From assembly GCA_965246765.1 (NCBI GenBank), contig CBDFFJ010000004.1, positions 62,001-126,000 on the forward strand: a DNA stretch of 64,000 nucleotides, read 5' to 3'. Both the position numbers and the translations under genes were made by a program. The notes beneath the pieces are model-generated. The model was given only the letters and a program-made list of their open reading frames with translations. It searched no databases and was not told the origin of the DNA. Shown in pieces: positions 38,680-48,476 of this stretch (position 1 is the stretch's first letter; each line of letters opens with the position of its first letter). This stretch comes from UBA1952 sp965246765 (GTDB taxonomy: Bacteria > Bacteroidota > Bacteroidia > Chitinophagales > Chitinophagaceae).

Positions 38680-38751
38680 GCCGGTAAGTGAAATCCGGCG
38701 GTTGTAGTCTGGAAGCAGCCGGAAACCGGCAGTCCGGTGTGTGCGCCGGTT
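38680..38751. promoter_or_regulatory. Cluster of CCGG inverted repeats
   Basis: Six CCGG cores lie within about 70 bases ahead of the barrel gene: GCCGG at 38680, CCGGC at 38695, GCCGG at 38718, CCGGC at 38726, CCGG at 38734 and GCCGG at 38745. They form nested inverted repeats such as GCCGGAAACCGGC (38718-38730) and a 7-base pair AACCGGC/GCCGGTT (38724-38730, 38745-38751). They could be operators or an mRNA hairpin ahead of the gene starting at 38781. Confidence 0.35.
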
Positions 38752-38780
38752 TTATCGCCTTCCTTTGCAATTCCCGTTTC

Positions 38781-41174
38781 ATGCGCACACTTCTACCGCT
38801 GCTTTTTTGGCTGTCAATGTCGCCGCTCTTTGCGCAGGAGGTTTCTGTTCGTATCCATATCACTGACGACAGCCTGCGCCCCGTTCCGGCTGCGGTCATT
38901 ACCTTAAGCACGGGCAATGAGCGACTTATTAGAGACACTTCTGACGCGCTCGGAGCAGTAACGCTCAGGCTGCGCAAGGCAGCTACGTATGTTGTGGATA
39001 TAGTCGCGTCCGGCTGGGCGTCCTACACAGGGAGCCTTTTTGCAGACAGTAGCCATCCTGCCGTCACCTATAAGCTGCACAAAAGCCGGGATCTCCAGGG
39101 CGCCATCGTTACCGCGACCCAGCCAATGATGCGGCAGGAAGGCGACATGACCATTATTGATCCGGAACAGCTTGCGGCTGCCTCCACGAGCAGCTATGAG
39201 ATTCTGGAAAAAACGCCCGGCGTAGTCGCGGATCAGGACGGCAATTTTTACATGACTTCCTCAACGCCCGCCGCTATCTACATCAATGGCCGGGAGATGA
39301 AAATGAGCGCGGCTGACGTAGCGGCAATGCTTAAATCAGTGCCTCCAAATTCCATTCAGCGAATTGAAATTATGCGCACGCCTTCCGCGCGTTATGATGC
39401 ATCGGGCGGTGGCGGCATTATCAATATTGTGCTGAAGAAAGGCGTGAAGCTCGGCCTTACCGGCAGCGTGAATGCCGGCGTGCAGCAAGGCGTTTACAGT
39501 AATCAGACGGCGGGGCTGAATCTCAGCTACGGAGATGGCGGTGTGAGCAGCTATCTGAATGTCAACCTTGCCCGTCGTCAAAGCCTGGAGCATATCAGCT
39601 CCACGAGAATTTTATCCGCAGACTCCCTTCTCAGTCAGGATGCCAATACGGTATATGACGGGCGAAACATCTACCTCGGCTACGGCGTAGCTAAGACGGT
39701 TGGAGGAAAGTGGGATCTTAGCTATGACGGGCGGGTAAGCGGCAACTCCAATGATAACCTTTCAGACAATGAGAGCATCATCAGCGCGAAAAGCAGTGGC
39801 GTTGCGGCGAGCGACAACCTGACCGGCATCCGGAATACCGGCGCAACATGGACAATCAACCAAAGCATAGATGCGAAGTACAGGATTGACACCTCGGGCT
39901 CCGAGTGGACACTCGCAGCCACCTGGAACGGCGTCTTCGGCGACAACGGGCAAGATATTCATTCGCGATTCGCGTCCGCGCCCGGCAATGAAGTGACAAA
40001 CAACGGAGACATCGCAACACAGCGGCATTACTTCATGCTCCAGACCGACCTGAAATACCAGCTTCGCCGTAAGCTAAGTCTTGAAGGAGGCGTCAAGTCT
40101 GCCGTTTCGCCATTTCGCCACGAAAGCGACTATGAGATAATGTACGCGGGCGCCAGCTACACGGATCCGCTGCGGAGCACCACTTACCGGTATAGCGAGG
40201 CCATTCATGCGGCCTATGCTCAGGCTACAAAGCAATGGGGCAACCTTATTCTCAAAGGCGGCTTACGGGCAGAATACACAGGAATGGACGGTACGCAAAC
40301 CCGCCCCGGCGACACAAGCTTTTCCATCCACCGCACAGATCTGTTTCCTTACGTCTATCTCAGCAAGCCAATTGTCAAGATGCTTGGCTTTGAACTGCGT
40401 GCTTACCTCGTGTACCGTAAGACAATTCAACGGCCCGCATACGATTACCTGAATCCCTTCCAGCGCTTTGTAGATCAGTATCTGTACGAGGCGGGAAATC
40501 CGGCGCTGAGGCCGCAGTTTACCTACAACTACGAGTTCAATATCAGCGCGGATGAGCATCCTGTTATAGTAGTCGGCTACAACGATGTCAAAGACGTTTT
40601 TGCCAATGTGGTGTACGAGAGTGAGCTCAATAAAAACATTGCGTTGCGCACCTGGGACAACCTCGGCGCCAGCAAGGAATTGTACGTGCGCGGCTTAGGC
40701 GGTGTGCCGCCCGGCGGCAAATACTTCGGAATCGTTGGCGGGCAGTATAATCTGAACATGTATGACGGCTACTACAATGGCGCGCCGCTTCAGTACCGGC
40801 GCGAAAGCTTCACCTTCTTTACCTACCATAACCTGAAACTGGGCCGCAAGACAAATATTGTCGTCAATGGATTCGCACGGCTTAAAGGCATACTTCAGTT
40901 TTATGAGCTGGGCACCTTTGGCGCGCTCAATGCAAGTGTGAGCCGGCATTTCCTGGACAAAAAACTGACGCTCACGGCTGCCGTGCAGGATATCTTTTAT
41001 ACCAACCGCTACAACGCCACGATAGATCAGAGCGGTATAAGCGGCGCCATCTCGCGCTATAATGATTCCCGACGCTTTGGCATCAATCTGCGCTACAACT
41101 TCGGCGTCAGGAAGCGGGAAGAGAAGAAAAGCTTTTTGAACGGCACAGACGCAGAGAAAGGTAACGAGGAATAA
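38781..41174 (+). CDS. Outer-membrane beta-barrel family protein (TonB-receptor-like)
   Basis: 797 residues. A signal peptide (LLPLLFWLSMSPLFAQ) is followed by a carboxypeptidase-like domain (EVSVRIHITDDSLRPVPAAV), a plug-like region (YEILEKTPGVVADQDGNFYM, then INGREMKMSAADVAAMLKSVP and PSARYDASGGGGIINIVLKKG) and a large beta-barrel. This layout is the Outer_membrane_beta-barrel_3 family, related to TonB receptors but usually without a TonB box. The last residues (KRKEEKKSFLNGTDAEKGNEE type tail) are charged rather than aromatic, a slight oddity; the barrel proper ends about RYNFGVR. The ATG at 38781 begins the signal peptide; longer open frame upstream lies in the CCGG cluster. Substrate unknown. 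Confidence 0.85.
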   Translation: MRTLLPLLFWLSMSPLFAQEVSVRIHITDDSLRPVPAAVITLSTGNERLIRDTSDALGAVTLRLRKAATYVVDIVASGWASYTGSLFADSSHPAVTYKLHKSRDLQGAIVTATQPMMRQEGDMTIIDPEQLAAASTSSYEILEKTPGVVADQDGNFYMTSSTPAAIYINGREMKMSAADVAAMLKSVPPNSIQRIEIMRTPSARYDASGGGGIINIVLKKGVKLGLTGSVNAGVQQGVYSNQTAGLNLSYGDGGVSSYLNVNLARRQSLEHISSTRILSADSLLSQDANTVYDGRNIYLGYGVAKTVGGKWDLSYDGRVSGNSNDNLSDNESIISAKSSGVAASDNLTGIRNTGATWTINQSIDAKYRIDTSGSEWTLAATWNGVFGDNGQDIHSRFASAPGNEVTNNGDIATQRHYFMLQTDLKYQLRRKLSLEGGVKSAVSPFRHESDYEIMYAGASYTDPLRSTTYRYSEAIHAAYAQATKQWGNLILKGGLRAEYTGMDGTQTRPGDTSFSIHRTDLFPYVYLSKPIVKMLGFELRAYLVYRKTIQRPAYDYLNPFQRFVDQYLYEAGNPALRPQFTYNYEFNISADEHPVIVVGYNDVKDVFANVVYESELNKNIALRTWDNLGASKELYVRGLGGVPPGGKYFGIVGGQYNLNMYDGYYNGAPLQYRRESFTFFTYHNLKLGRKTNIVVNGFARLKGILQFYELGTFGALNASVSRHFLDKKLTLTAAVQDIFYTNRYNATIDQSGISGAISRYNDSRRFGINLRYNFGVRKREEKKSFLNGTDAEKGNEE

Positions 41175-41196
41175 GGGAAAGTATAGCCTTGCCGGC

Positions 41197-42657
41197 CTAA
41201 GCGCTGGCCGCCGGTATCCGTTCTAAAACATCCAGCAGATACCCCCAGAATTTCTCCACGGAGCTTATCTGCACTTTTTCGTCCGGAGAATGAGCGCCCG
41301 TGATGTTTGGTCCAAAAGAGATCATCTCCATATCGGGATAATTGGCGCCGATAATGCCGCATTCCAGGCCTGCGTGGCAGGCATATACATGCGGTTCTCC
41401 CTTGAAGCGCATCCTGTATAGCTCACTCATCAATTTTACGATGCCGGAATCGGGCTTTGGCGCCCAGCCCGGGTAAGCGCCGCCGAATATTACGGATGCT
41501 CCGGCAAGCTCGATCGCGGCCTTTATTGCAGTGGCGAGGTCCATTTTTTCCGTGTCCACCGCGGAACGCGTAAGGCATTGCAGGGAATAGCTGCCGTCGC
41601 CAACCTGCACCCGCGCGAGGTTGTTGGATGTCTGCACCAGCCCGGGGACGTCAGGGCTCATCCGGTAAATTCCGTTGGGGCATGCATAGATGACGCTCAG
41701 CAGGCGATCCTGGAAGGCCTTGTTTAAAAAGTATTGCGGCGCATCGGCCTCCGAGAGGCTTACCTGCAGCAAAGGATCGGTGCCGGGGTATTCAGCTTGC
41801 AGCACCTGCCCTTCTGCCGCAACAAATGCGCGGAATGCAGTCACGCTTGCCACGGGCACGGCAACAACGGCTTTAGACTCTCGCGGTATCGCGTTGCGAA
41901 GGCTGCCGCCGTCAACAGTGGCAATGCGCAGGTCAAAATCTTTTGATGCCCGGTAAAGCAAGCGGTTCATCAGCTTGTTGGCATTCCCTCGGCCCAGGAT
42001 GATATCCATACCCGAATGGCCGCCTTTAAGACCTGTAATGGCCAGGACGAAGCCCCTAAGCTCGCCTGCGGCTTTTTCGGGCTCATATATTCCTGTGCCA
42101 GTTACATCCACGCCGCCGGCGCAGCCTATTGTAAGTTCATGGTCGTCTTCGGTGTCAAGGTTCAGCATAATTGAAGCCTTGAGCATCCCACCCTTGATCC
42201 CGAGCGCGCCGGTCATTCCTGTTTCTTCGTCCACTGTGAAGAGCGCTTCCAGTGGCGGGTGCGGGATGTCGTCTGCCTGCAGAATGGCCATGATGCTGGC
42301 CACGCCGATGCCATTATCCGCTCCGAGCGTGGTGCCTTTTGCCTTTACCCAGTCGCCGTCCACATACATGTCTATGCCTTGCGTGGCAAAGTCAAAAAGG
42401 ACATCGCTATTCTTTTGATGCACCATGTCCACGTGGCTTTGAAGCAGCACAGTAGCCCGGTGCTCCATGCCGGCGGTTGCAGGCTTGCGGATGACTACGT
42501 TGCCGGTCTCGTCCTGAAACGTTTCCAGACCCAGACGCTCGCCAAAGGAGCGCATGAACTGAATGACCTGTGCTTCTTTTTTAGAAGCCCGTGGAATGAC
42601 ATTGAGATCGGCAAATGCGTTCCAGAGCAGGGCTGGTTTAAGTTGACGGATGTCCAT
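41197..42657 (-). CDS. pepD: Beta-Ala-His (aminoacyl-histidine) dipeptidase PepD
   Basis: 486-residue zinc dipeptidase of the M20 family. The metal-ligand motifs are all present: LLQSHVDMVHQ, TLGADNGIG, FTVDEETGMTGA, LNLDTEDD and CHAGLECGI near the C-terminus. The length and the MDIRQLKPALLWNAFADLN start match bacterial PepD. It is cytosolic and releases amino acids from Xaa-His and other dipeptides. It stands alone, convergent with the barrel gene (22 bases between stops) and divergent from the SprB-type gene. Confidence 0.94.
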   Translation of the reverse strand: MDIRQLKPALLWNAFADLNVIPRASKKEAQVIQFMRSFGERLGLETFQDETGNVVIRKPATAGMEHRATVLLQSHVDMVHQKNSDVLFDFATQGIDMYVDGDWVKAKGTTLGADNGIGVASIMAILQADDIPHPPLEALFTVDEETGMTGALGIKGGMLKASIMLNLDTEDDHELTIGCAGGVDVTGTGIYEPEKAAGELRGFVLAITGLKGGHSGMDIILGRGNANKLMNRLLYRASKDFDLRIATVDGGSLRNAIPRESKAVVAVPVASVTAFRAFVAAEGQVLQAEYPGTDPLLQVSLSEADAPQYFLNKAFQDRLLSVIYACPNGIYRMSPDVPGLVQTSNNLARVQVGDGSYSLQCLTRSAVDTEKMDLATAIKAAIELAGASVIFGGAYPGWAPKPDSGIVKLMSELYRMRFKGEPHVYACHAGLECGIIGANYPDMEMISFGPNITGAHSPDEKVQISSVEKFWGYLLDVLERIPAASA

Positions 42658-42948
42658 AGCGATGTATTGCCCGCAATATTACCTACGAATAGCGCAGGCA
42701 CTTTAGAGACTGTCTCGATTAAAAGCTCCATATAGGAATCGCCGGAAGACCTGGTCATTGTAATGCGCTCGTTAAGAGGCGTGTAGTGAAAAGAATTCTG
42801 CCGGCATTCGCCGAAACTTTGAGGACGGACACCGCAAATTACAGTCAGTTCATACGCAGGAATTCCCGCTTTGGTAACATCGCAGGGATGGGATACGTCA
42901 GGCTATTTATCATTGTGTACACGTTTTTGTATGCCGCACTACTGATCT

Positions 42949-45900
42949 ATGAGGAGCACGTTTTTACCAACTATTATTACCATTATTGTTTTTCTGCTGA
43001 GCTGTGCCGGCATCGCAAGCGCGCAGGTATATTGCCCGAACAACGTCAATTTTGAAAATGGCAATCTGAATTTCTGGAATTTTTACACCGCCTCCAACAA
43101 TGGTGCGTCCGGCATTTCAACGCTTACGGCAACGACGCCGCTCAGCAGCCGCCACACGCTTACCTCCGGCGCCGCCACAGACTACTATGGCGGATTCCCG
43201 ATCGTGGATCCCATCGGCGGCAGCTATTCGCTGAAGCTTGGGAACGATGGGGTGGGGGCGCAGGTAGATCAGGCCCGCTACAAGTTTACCATCCCGGCCA
43301 GCGTCAATAACTACAGCCTGATCTACCGGTATGCCGTAGTGCTTGAAAATCCGGCGCACAACAGTAATGAGCAGCCCTTTTTTCGCGTGCGCGTGTATGA
43401 CAGCGCCACCGGCGCCATCATTAATTGCGCTTCCTTCCTGTATGTATCTCAAAGCAGTCTGCCCGGCTTCAGCACCAGCACACAGATAGGTAACCACACC
43501 CAAGGCGCGGTCGTTTATTACAAGCCCTGGTCCACGGCAAGCCTGAATCTGACTGGCCAGGCGGGCAAAACGCTCGTTGTTGAGTTTACGGCCTCCGATT
43601 GCGCGCTCGGCGCGCACATGGGCTATGGTTATGTGGACGTAAGCTGCGGCCTGTTCGCCATCACCGGCACCACCTGCAATGCTACTTCGCCCCTTACGGC
43701 GCCACCGGGCTTTCAAAGCTACACATGGTACAATGCCAATTACAGCGCTGTAATTGGCAGCGGCCAGACGGTCACCATAGCGACGCCGACTGTGCTATCG
43801 CAATATCACGTTGTGCTCACCCCATACCCGGGATATGGCTGTCAGGATACGCTGCACACGGAGCTGATAGGCTCTACACTCTCCCTGGGACAGATGCCAG
43901 ACACGATGCTGTGCAATAATGCAGGGATCACACTTAACCCGACTGTAACAGGCAACGTGCCGCCCTTCACGTACAGCTGGTCGCCGGCAGCGGGGCTCAG
44001 CTGTACTGCCTGCGCATCTCCTGTTGCCTCACCTGCAACCACCACAAATTATATTCTTACCGTTACCGACAGCTTTGGCTGCGTGCGCCGCGACACAATA
44101 AATGTGAAGGCGAAAGTGGCATTAGCTGCTACCGGAAATAATGCGCCCTGCTATGGACTGCCGGGCGGCAGCGCAACCGCGGTCGCTTATTCGGGAACTG
44201 CTCCCTACACTTATAGCTGGAGCACCCTGCCGGCGCAGACTACTGCTACTGCCACAGCCCTTCAGGCCGGCAGCTATATGGTGACGGCTACCGATGTGAA
44301 AGGATGTATCGCGGTAGGTACGGTGATCATTTCTTCGCCTTCGCCTCTGCTTGTAAACATCGCATCAAAAGACAGCGTCAGCTGCTACGGCGGCGCGGAC
44401 GGGAAAGCTGCGGCAACAGCAGGCGGCGGCACTAGTCCATACACGTATAGCTGGAACACTACACCTGCCGGCACGGGTGCAAGTGTATCAGGACTCAGCA
44501 GCGGCCCCGGGCTCGTAACAGCAACGGACGCGCATGGCTGTACAGATACCGAAACTGTAATTATCCTTCAGCCATTGCCCCTTTCATTGCTTCCGGCACT
44601 CACACAGGTGCTTTGCAGCGGCGACAGCTCAGGCAGTGCCGCCATCAGCGCAGCCGGCGGCACGCCTCCTTACCTGTATGCGGTTGACGGGCGCGCCTTT
44701 GGCAGCATTAGCCTGCTTAGCGGGCTGAATGCCGGCCCTCATACGCTGCACCTGAAAGACGCGCATGGTTGCACGAAGGACAGCAACATCAATATCACAG
44801 AGCCCGCGAAGCTTGCACTGGGTTATGCGGCAACGCAGCCCTTATGCTTCGGCAGCGCAAATGGCACTTTAGCGCTCGCCGGTGCCGGAGGGACGCCTCC
44901 TTACCAGTTTGCAATAGGCTCGGGCGGCTTTGGGATCAGTGCCGCTTTTAATGGCCTTACCGCCGGGCCCTATATCCTTCATGTGAAAGATGCCAACGGT
45001 TGCACAAGAGACAGCTCTATTGTGCTGAATCAGCCGCCGCCATTGGTCTTCACACCCGTCGTCTCCAATGTGCAGTGCTTCGGCGGAACTACAGGCAGCG
45101 TAAGTGTATCCGCTTCGGGTGGCACTGCCGCTTACACCTTCGCCATCGGGTCGGGCGCATTTGGCGCGGCCACTACATTTGGCGGCCTTGCCGCCGGGCC
45201 TTTTACCCTGCATCTGAAGGACGCCAACGGCTGTCTGAAAGATTCGGGCATTACAGTAACTCAGCCTGCCGCGCTCAGAATCGGTTATACCGCCACGCAG
45301 CCGCTTTGCAACGGCGCGTCTAATGGCAGCATTTCCATTTCCGGGTCAGGAGGGATCACGCCTTACCAGTTTGCCCTGAATACGGGCAGCTTCGGAGCTT
45401 CTGGATCGTTCACAGGCCTGGCCGCCGGCGCTTACACGCTGCATATCCTTGACGCGAACGGCTGTGCGAAGGAAAGCATCATCAATCTTGCCCAGCCAAC
45501 GCAGCTTTCCCTTGCCGCCACAAAAAGCAACGTAAGCTGCAATGGCGGCACAAACGGGTCCGCGTTGGTAATCGCAAGCGGCGCAACCGCGCCTTACTCA
45601 TACGTGTGGACAGGCACTACGCAGACAAGCGCTTCTGTAACCGGCCTCGCAGCGGGCAGCTATACAGTATCGGTTACAGACGCCAGGGGCTGCAACCTTT
45701 CTGCAACTTTGAGCATCAGCCAGCCGGCGGCGCTGTCTGCAGCCACAAGTGCCGTTGCGCCTGTGTGCAACAATACGGCCACCGGTTCGGCAGCGGTAAG
45801 CGTAAGTGGCGGCATAGCTCCCTATAGCTATAACTGGAACACCGCGCCTGTGAAGACCACGGCTTCGGTATCGGGCATAGGTTCCGGAAGCTATACCGTA

Positions 45901-47406
45901 ACTATTACAGACAGTGCCGGCTGTACGCTTGCCGCTGCTGTGAGCGTGCCTCAGACGCTGCCGATCGTAGTAAGCGTGCTGCCTGCCTACGTGAGCTGCA
46001 ATGGCGGCAAAGACGGCACTGCGTCTGCTTCGGCATTCAACGGCAGTACACCTTACACCTATCTCTGGAGTACCGTCCCGGCGCAGAGCGGCGCTACGGC
46101 TACGGGACTGGCCAGCGGCAGCTACACCGTGACGGTAACGAGCGCTGCCGGCTGCATTTGCACCGGAACCGTATTTGTACCCGAGCCGGCCATACTGCTC
46201 GTGAAGGCAACATCAAAAGCGACCTGTCCGGGCTTTGCGCAGGGAAGCATCAGTGCGGTGGCGACTGGCGGGAATCCTGCCTACGCGTACCAATGGGCAA
46301 TAACTCCCGTTCAGGCTGGCGCTACCGCCACAGGCCTTAAGGAAGGCACGTACGGGCTCACTGTGACCGATAGCAAGGGCTGTACCGACACGCTTTCGGC
46401 AACGGTAGGCTTGTTTACGCCGCCACAGGTTGAAGCAGGCGCTGACCAGGAAATATGCAGGGGTAGTAGCGCTGCATTGTCGGCAAGCGGCGCGCTCACA
46501 TATACCTGGATTCCGGCAACATTACTCTCCTGCAGCGCCTGCGCCTCGCCGATGGCCGCGCCGCCAGCCGATACTACTTACGTTGTAATAGGAACGGATG
46601 CAAATAGCTGCAAGGACACCGATGCGGTGCATATCGTCGTGATACAGCATGTGCCGGTGACTGTTGAGCCAAAGCATGTGATTTGCGAAGGCGACAGCGT
46701 GCGGCTTGGCGTCGCGGGCGGCATTGCCTGGCAGTGGCTGCCTCCGGCCCCCACTGACAGCAGCCGGACGACGCGCCTGACTGTCGCGCCGACTGTCACA
46801 ACAAACTATCAGGTAGTGGTTACTGAAAATCGCTGCTTTAAGGATACGCTTTCGCAGGAAGTGGAGGTTATGCCGCTGCCCACGGTGAGCCTGGGGCCGG
46901 ACATTGAAGCGCCCAATGGCGCATTGATAACTATAAATGCGGCAATGACGAATGCCATTCTTATCCGGTGGCTGCCCGCCACCGGGCTAAGCTGTGCAGA
47001 TTGCTATGCGCCGCAGCATACCGTGCGTGGCAAAGCGAACTATGTAGCGCGCGTAGAAAACAGTCTCGGCTGTCCGGCGACCGACACGATCAATATCCGG
47101 GACATCTGCGATGAGCACTATTTCTACTTTGCCAACGTCTTCTCGCCAAATGGGGATGGCGCAAACGACCGCTTCTTTCCACAGGGTGTGGGTAGCTTTC
47201 CGGTGCAGCATTTTATGATCTATGACCGCTGGGGGGAAATCGTGTTTTCGGAGACCAATATTTCTGTAAACGACGCGCAGGCGGGCTGGGACGGAACCTT
47301 CAAGGGGCAGGCGCTAAAGCCGGATGTGTATGTCTATGTGATGGATGCCGTGTGCGAGAGCGGTACGCAGGTGATGATACGCGGCGACGTCACGCTTATC
47401 CGGTAA
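42949..47406 (+). CDS. SprB-repeat surface protein with gliding-type C-terminal domain
   Basis: 1485 residues with a signal peptide (LPTIITIIVFLLSCAGIASAQ). An N-terminal domain (about 25-230; NNVNFENGNLNFWNFYT) is followed by ten SprB-type repeats (about 390-1150), each opening with CxG and closing with GC. Repeats 3-6 carry a FAIGSGxFG-like core (YQFAIGSGGFG, YTFAIGSGAFG) instead of the Trp-containing YSYNW/YTYSW core of the others. Short Ig-like pieces come next, then the type B T9SS domain (FSPNGDGANDRFFP to RGDVTLIR). In Flavobacteria SprB is the gliding adhesin; here a role in adhesion or motility is likely but not proven. The PorP/SprF gene follows 29 bases later. Confidence 0.9.
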   Translation: MRSTFLPTIITIIVFLLSCAGIASAQVYCPNNVNFENGNLNFWNFYTASNNGASGISTLTATTPLSSRHTLTSGAATDYYGGFPIVDPIGGSYSLKLGNDGVGAQVDQARYKFTIPASVNNYSLIYRYAVVLENPAHNSNEQPFFRVRVYDSATGAIINCASFLYVSQSSLPGFSTSTQIGNHTQGAVVYYKPWSTASLNLTGQAGKTLVVEFTASDCALGAHMGYGYVDVSCGLFAITGTTCNATSPLTAPPGFQSYTWYNANYSAVIGSGQTVTIATPTVLSQYHVVLTPYPGYGCQDTLHTELIGSTLSLGQMPDTMLCNNAGITLNPTVTGNVPPFTYSWSPAAGLSCTACASPVASPATTTNYILTVTDSFGCVRRDTINVKAKVALAATGNNAPCYGLPGGSATAVAYSGTAPYTYSWSTLPAQTTATATALQAGSYMVTATDVKGCIAVGTVIISSPSPLLVNIASKDSVSCYGGADGKAAATAGGGTSPYTYSWNTTPAGTGASVSGLSSGPGLVTATDAHGCTDTETVIILQPLPLSLLPALTQVLCSGDSSGSAAISAAGGTPPYLYAVDGRAFGSISLLSGLNAGPHTLHLKDAHGCTKDSNINITEPAKLALGYAATQPLCFGSANGTLALAGAGGTPPYQFAIGSGGFGISAAFNGLTAGPYILHVKDANGCTRDSSIVLNQPPPLVFTPVVSNVQCFGGTTGSVSVSASGGTAAYTFAIGSGAFGAATTFGGLAAGPFTLHLKDANGCLKDSGITVTQPAALRIGYTATQPLCNGASNGSISISGSGGITPYQFALNTGSFGASGSFTGLAAGAYTLHILDANGCAKESIINLAQPTQLSLAATKSNVSCNGGTNGSALVIASGATAPYSYVWTGTTQTSASVTGLAAGSYTVSVTDARGCNLSATLSISQPAALSAATSAVAPVCNNTATGSAAVSVSGGIAPYSYNWNTAPVKTTASVSGIGSGSYTVTITDSAGCTLAAAVSVPQTLPIVVSVLPAYVSCNGGKDGTASASAFNGSTPYTYLWSTVPAQSGATATGLASGSYTVTVTSAAGCICTGTVFVPEPAILLVKATSKATCPGFAQGSISAVATGGNPAYAYQWAITPVQAGATATGLKEGTYGLTVTDSKGCTDTLSATVGLFTPPQVEAGADQEICRGSSAALSASGALTYTWIPATLLSCSACASPMAAPPADTTYVVIGTDANSCKDTDAVHIVVIQHVPVTVEPKHVICEGDSVRLGVAGGIAWQWLPPAPTDSSRTTRLTVAPTVTTNYQVVVTENRCFKDTLSQEVEVMPLPTVSLGPDIEAPNGALITINAAMTNAILIRWLPATGLSCADCYAPQHTVRGKANYVARVENSLGCPATDTINIRDICDEHYFYFANVFSPNGDGANDRFFPQGVGSFPVQHFMIYDRWGEIVFSETNISVNDAQAGWDGTFKGQALKPDVYVYVMDAVCESGTQVMIRGDVTLIR

Positions 47407-47435
47407 GAAAATTCCATTCCTCCAAAAAGAACATC

Positions 47436-48473
47436 GTGAACAGGATTTTTTACATCATCGTATTGGCCGCGCTCACCGGGCAGGCCCGGTCGCAGGATAT
47501 TCATTTCTCCCAGTTCTTTGAGAACGCTGCCCTCCGCAACCCGGCGCTCACCGGCATCTACAGCGGCGACTACAGGCTGAGCGCAAACTATCGCAGCCAG
47601 TGGGGATCATTCGTTGTTCCTTTTCAAACGGCGCTGGTATGCGCGGAAACAAAAGCGCTTCTGCGTGAAGAGACCGGCGATTACCTGAGCTTCGGCCTGA
47701 CTGCCGTTTATGACAAGGCGGGCAGTCTTGACTTCACCAGCAGCGCGGTGTACAGCGCAGCGAATTACAACAAGTCGCTGGGCGGCGGAATGCCAACTTA
47801 CCTGTCATTAGGTTTATGCGCCGGCTACATACAGCGCTCCTTTGATGTGAGCAAGATGCGCACGGCAAGCCAGTTCAGCGGCGGCGCCTACAGTGCATCT
47901 AATCCAACCGGAGAAACGACGGATTTTGGGGTAATAAGACATTGGGACGCGTCCGCGGGGATTAGCCTGAGCGGCGCGGTTACCCGCTATGTAAACTATT
48001 ACATCGGCGGGGCGGGCTATCATATATCCAAGCCGCAGGAAAGCTATTTTGACGCCTCATTCATCCGCCTCACGACGCGCTGGACGGGCAATGCCGGCAT
48101 CAGCGCGCGTCTGGGCTATGGCTTGGGGCTTACCGTGCATGCCAACTACCAATATCAGGAGCCCTATCAGGAAATAATACTGGGAGGCCTGCTGAGCCAT
48201 TCGTTCAAAACGCTGAAAACCGGCCAGAAAGTTGTCTTGTCCGCTGGCTGCTTTTACCGCCTTGAAGACGCCGTGATTCCCATGACAAAGCTGGAGTATG
48301 ATAACTGGGCGCTCACAATCTCTTATGACGTGACGCTGGCCAGCAAGCGCCTTTATCTGAGTGGCTTCGGCGGCTATGAGCTATCGCTTGCCCTGCGCGG
48401 CAGATACAATCATGAGCAATCGGCAGAAATAAAGTGTCCCCGCTTTGAGCATGAACTTGATTTTGAAGACTGA
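47436..48473 (+). CDS. PorP/SprF family type IX secretion partner
   Basis: 345-residue outer-membrane protein of the PorP/SprF family. A GTG start at 47436 begins the signal peptide NRIFYIIVLAALTGQARSQ, and the mature start DIHFSQFFENAALRNPALTGIYSGDYR is the family signature. The rest is beta-barrel. These proteins are encoded directly after large T9SS proteins with type B sorting domains and are needed to deliver or hold that cargo. The 29-base spacing from the SprB-type gene makes that protein its partner. The stop lies three bases from the convergent LytTR gene. Confidence 0.93.
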   Translation: MNRIFYIIVLAALTGQARSQDIHFSQFFENAALRNPALTGIYSGDYRLSANYRSQWGSFVVPFQTALVCAETKALLREETGDYLSFGLTAVYDKAGSLDFTSSAVYSAANYNKSLGGGMPTYLSLGLCAGYIQRSFDVSKMRTASQFSGGAYSASNPTGETTDFGVIRHWDASAGISLSGAVTRYVNYYIGGAGYHISKPQESYFDASFIRLTTRWTGNAGISARLGYGLGLTVHANYQYQEPYQEIILGGLLSHSFKTLKTGQKVVLSAGCFYRLEDAVIPMTKLEYDNWALTISYDVTLASKRLYLSGFGGYELSLALRGRYNHEQSAEIKCPRFEHELDFED

Positions 48474-48476
48474 GGG

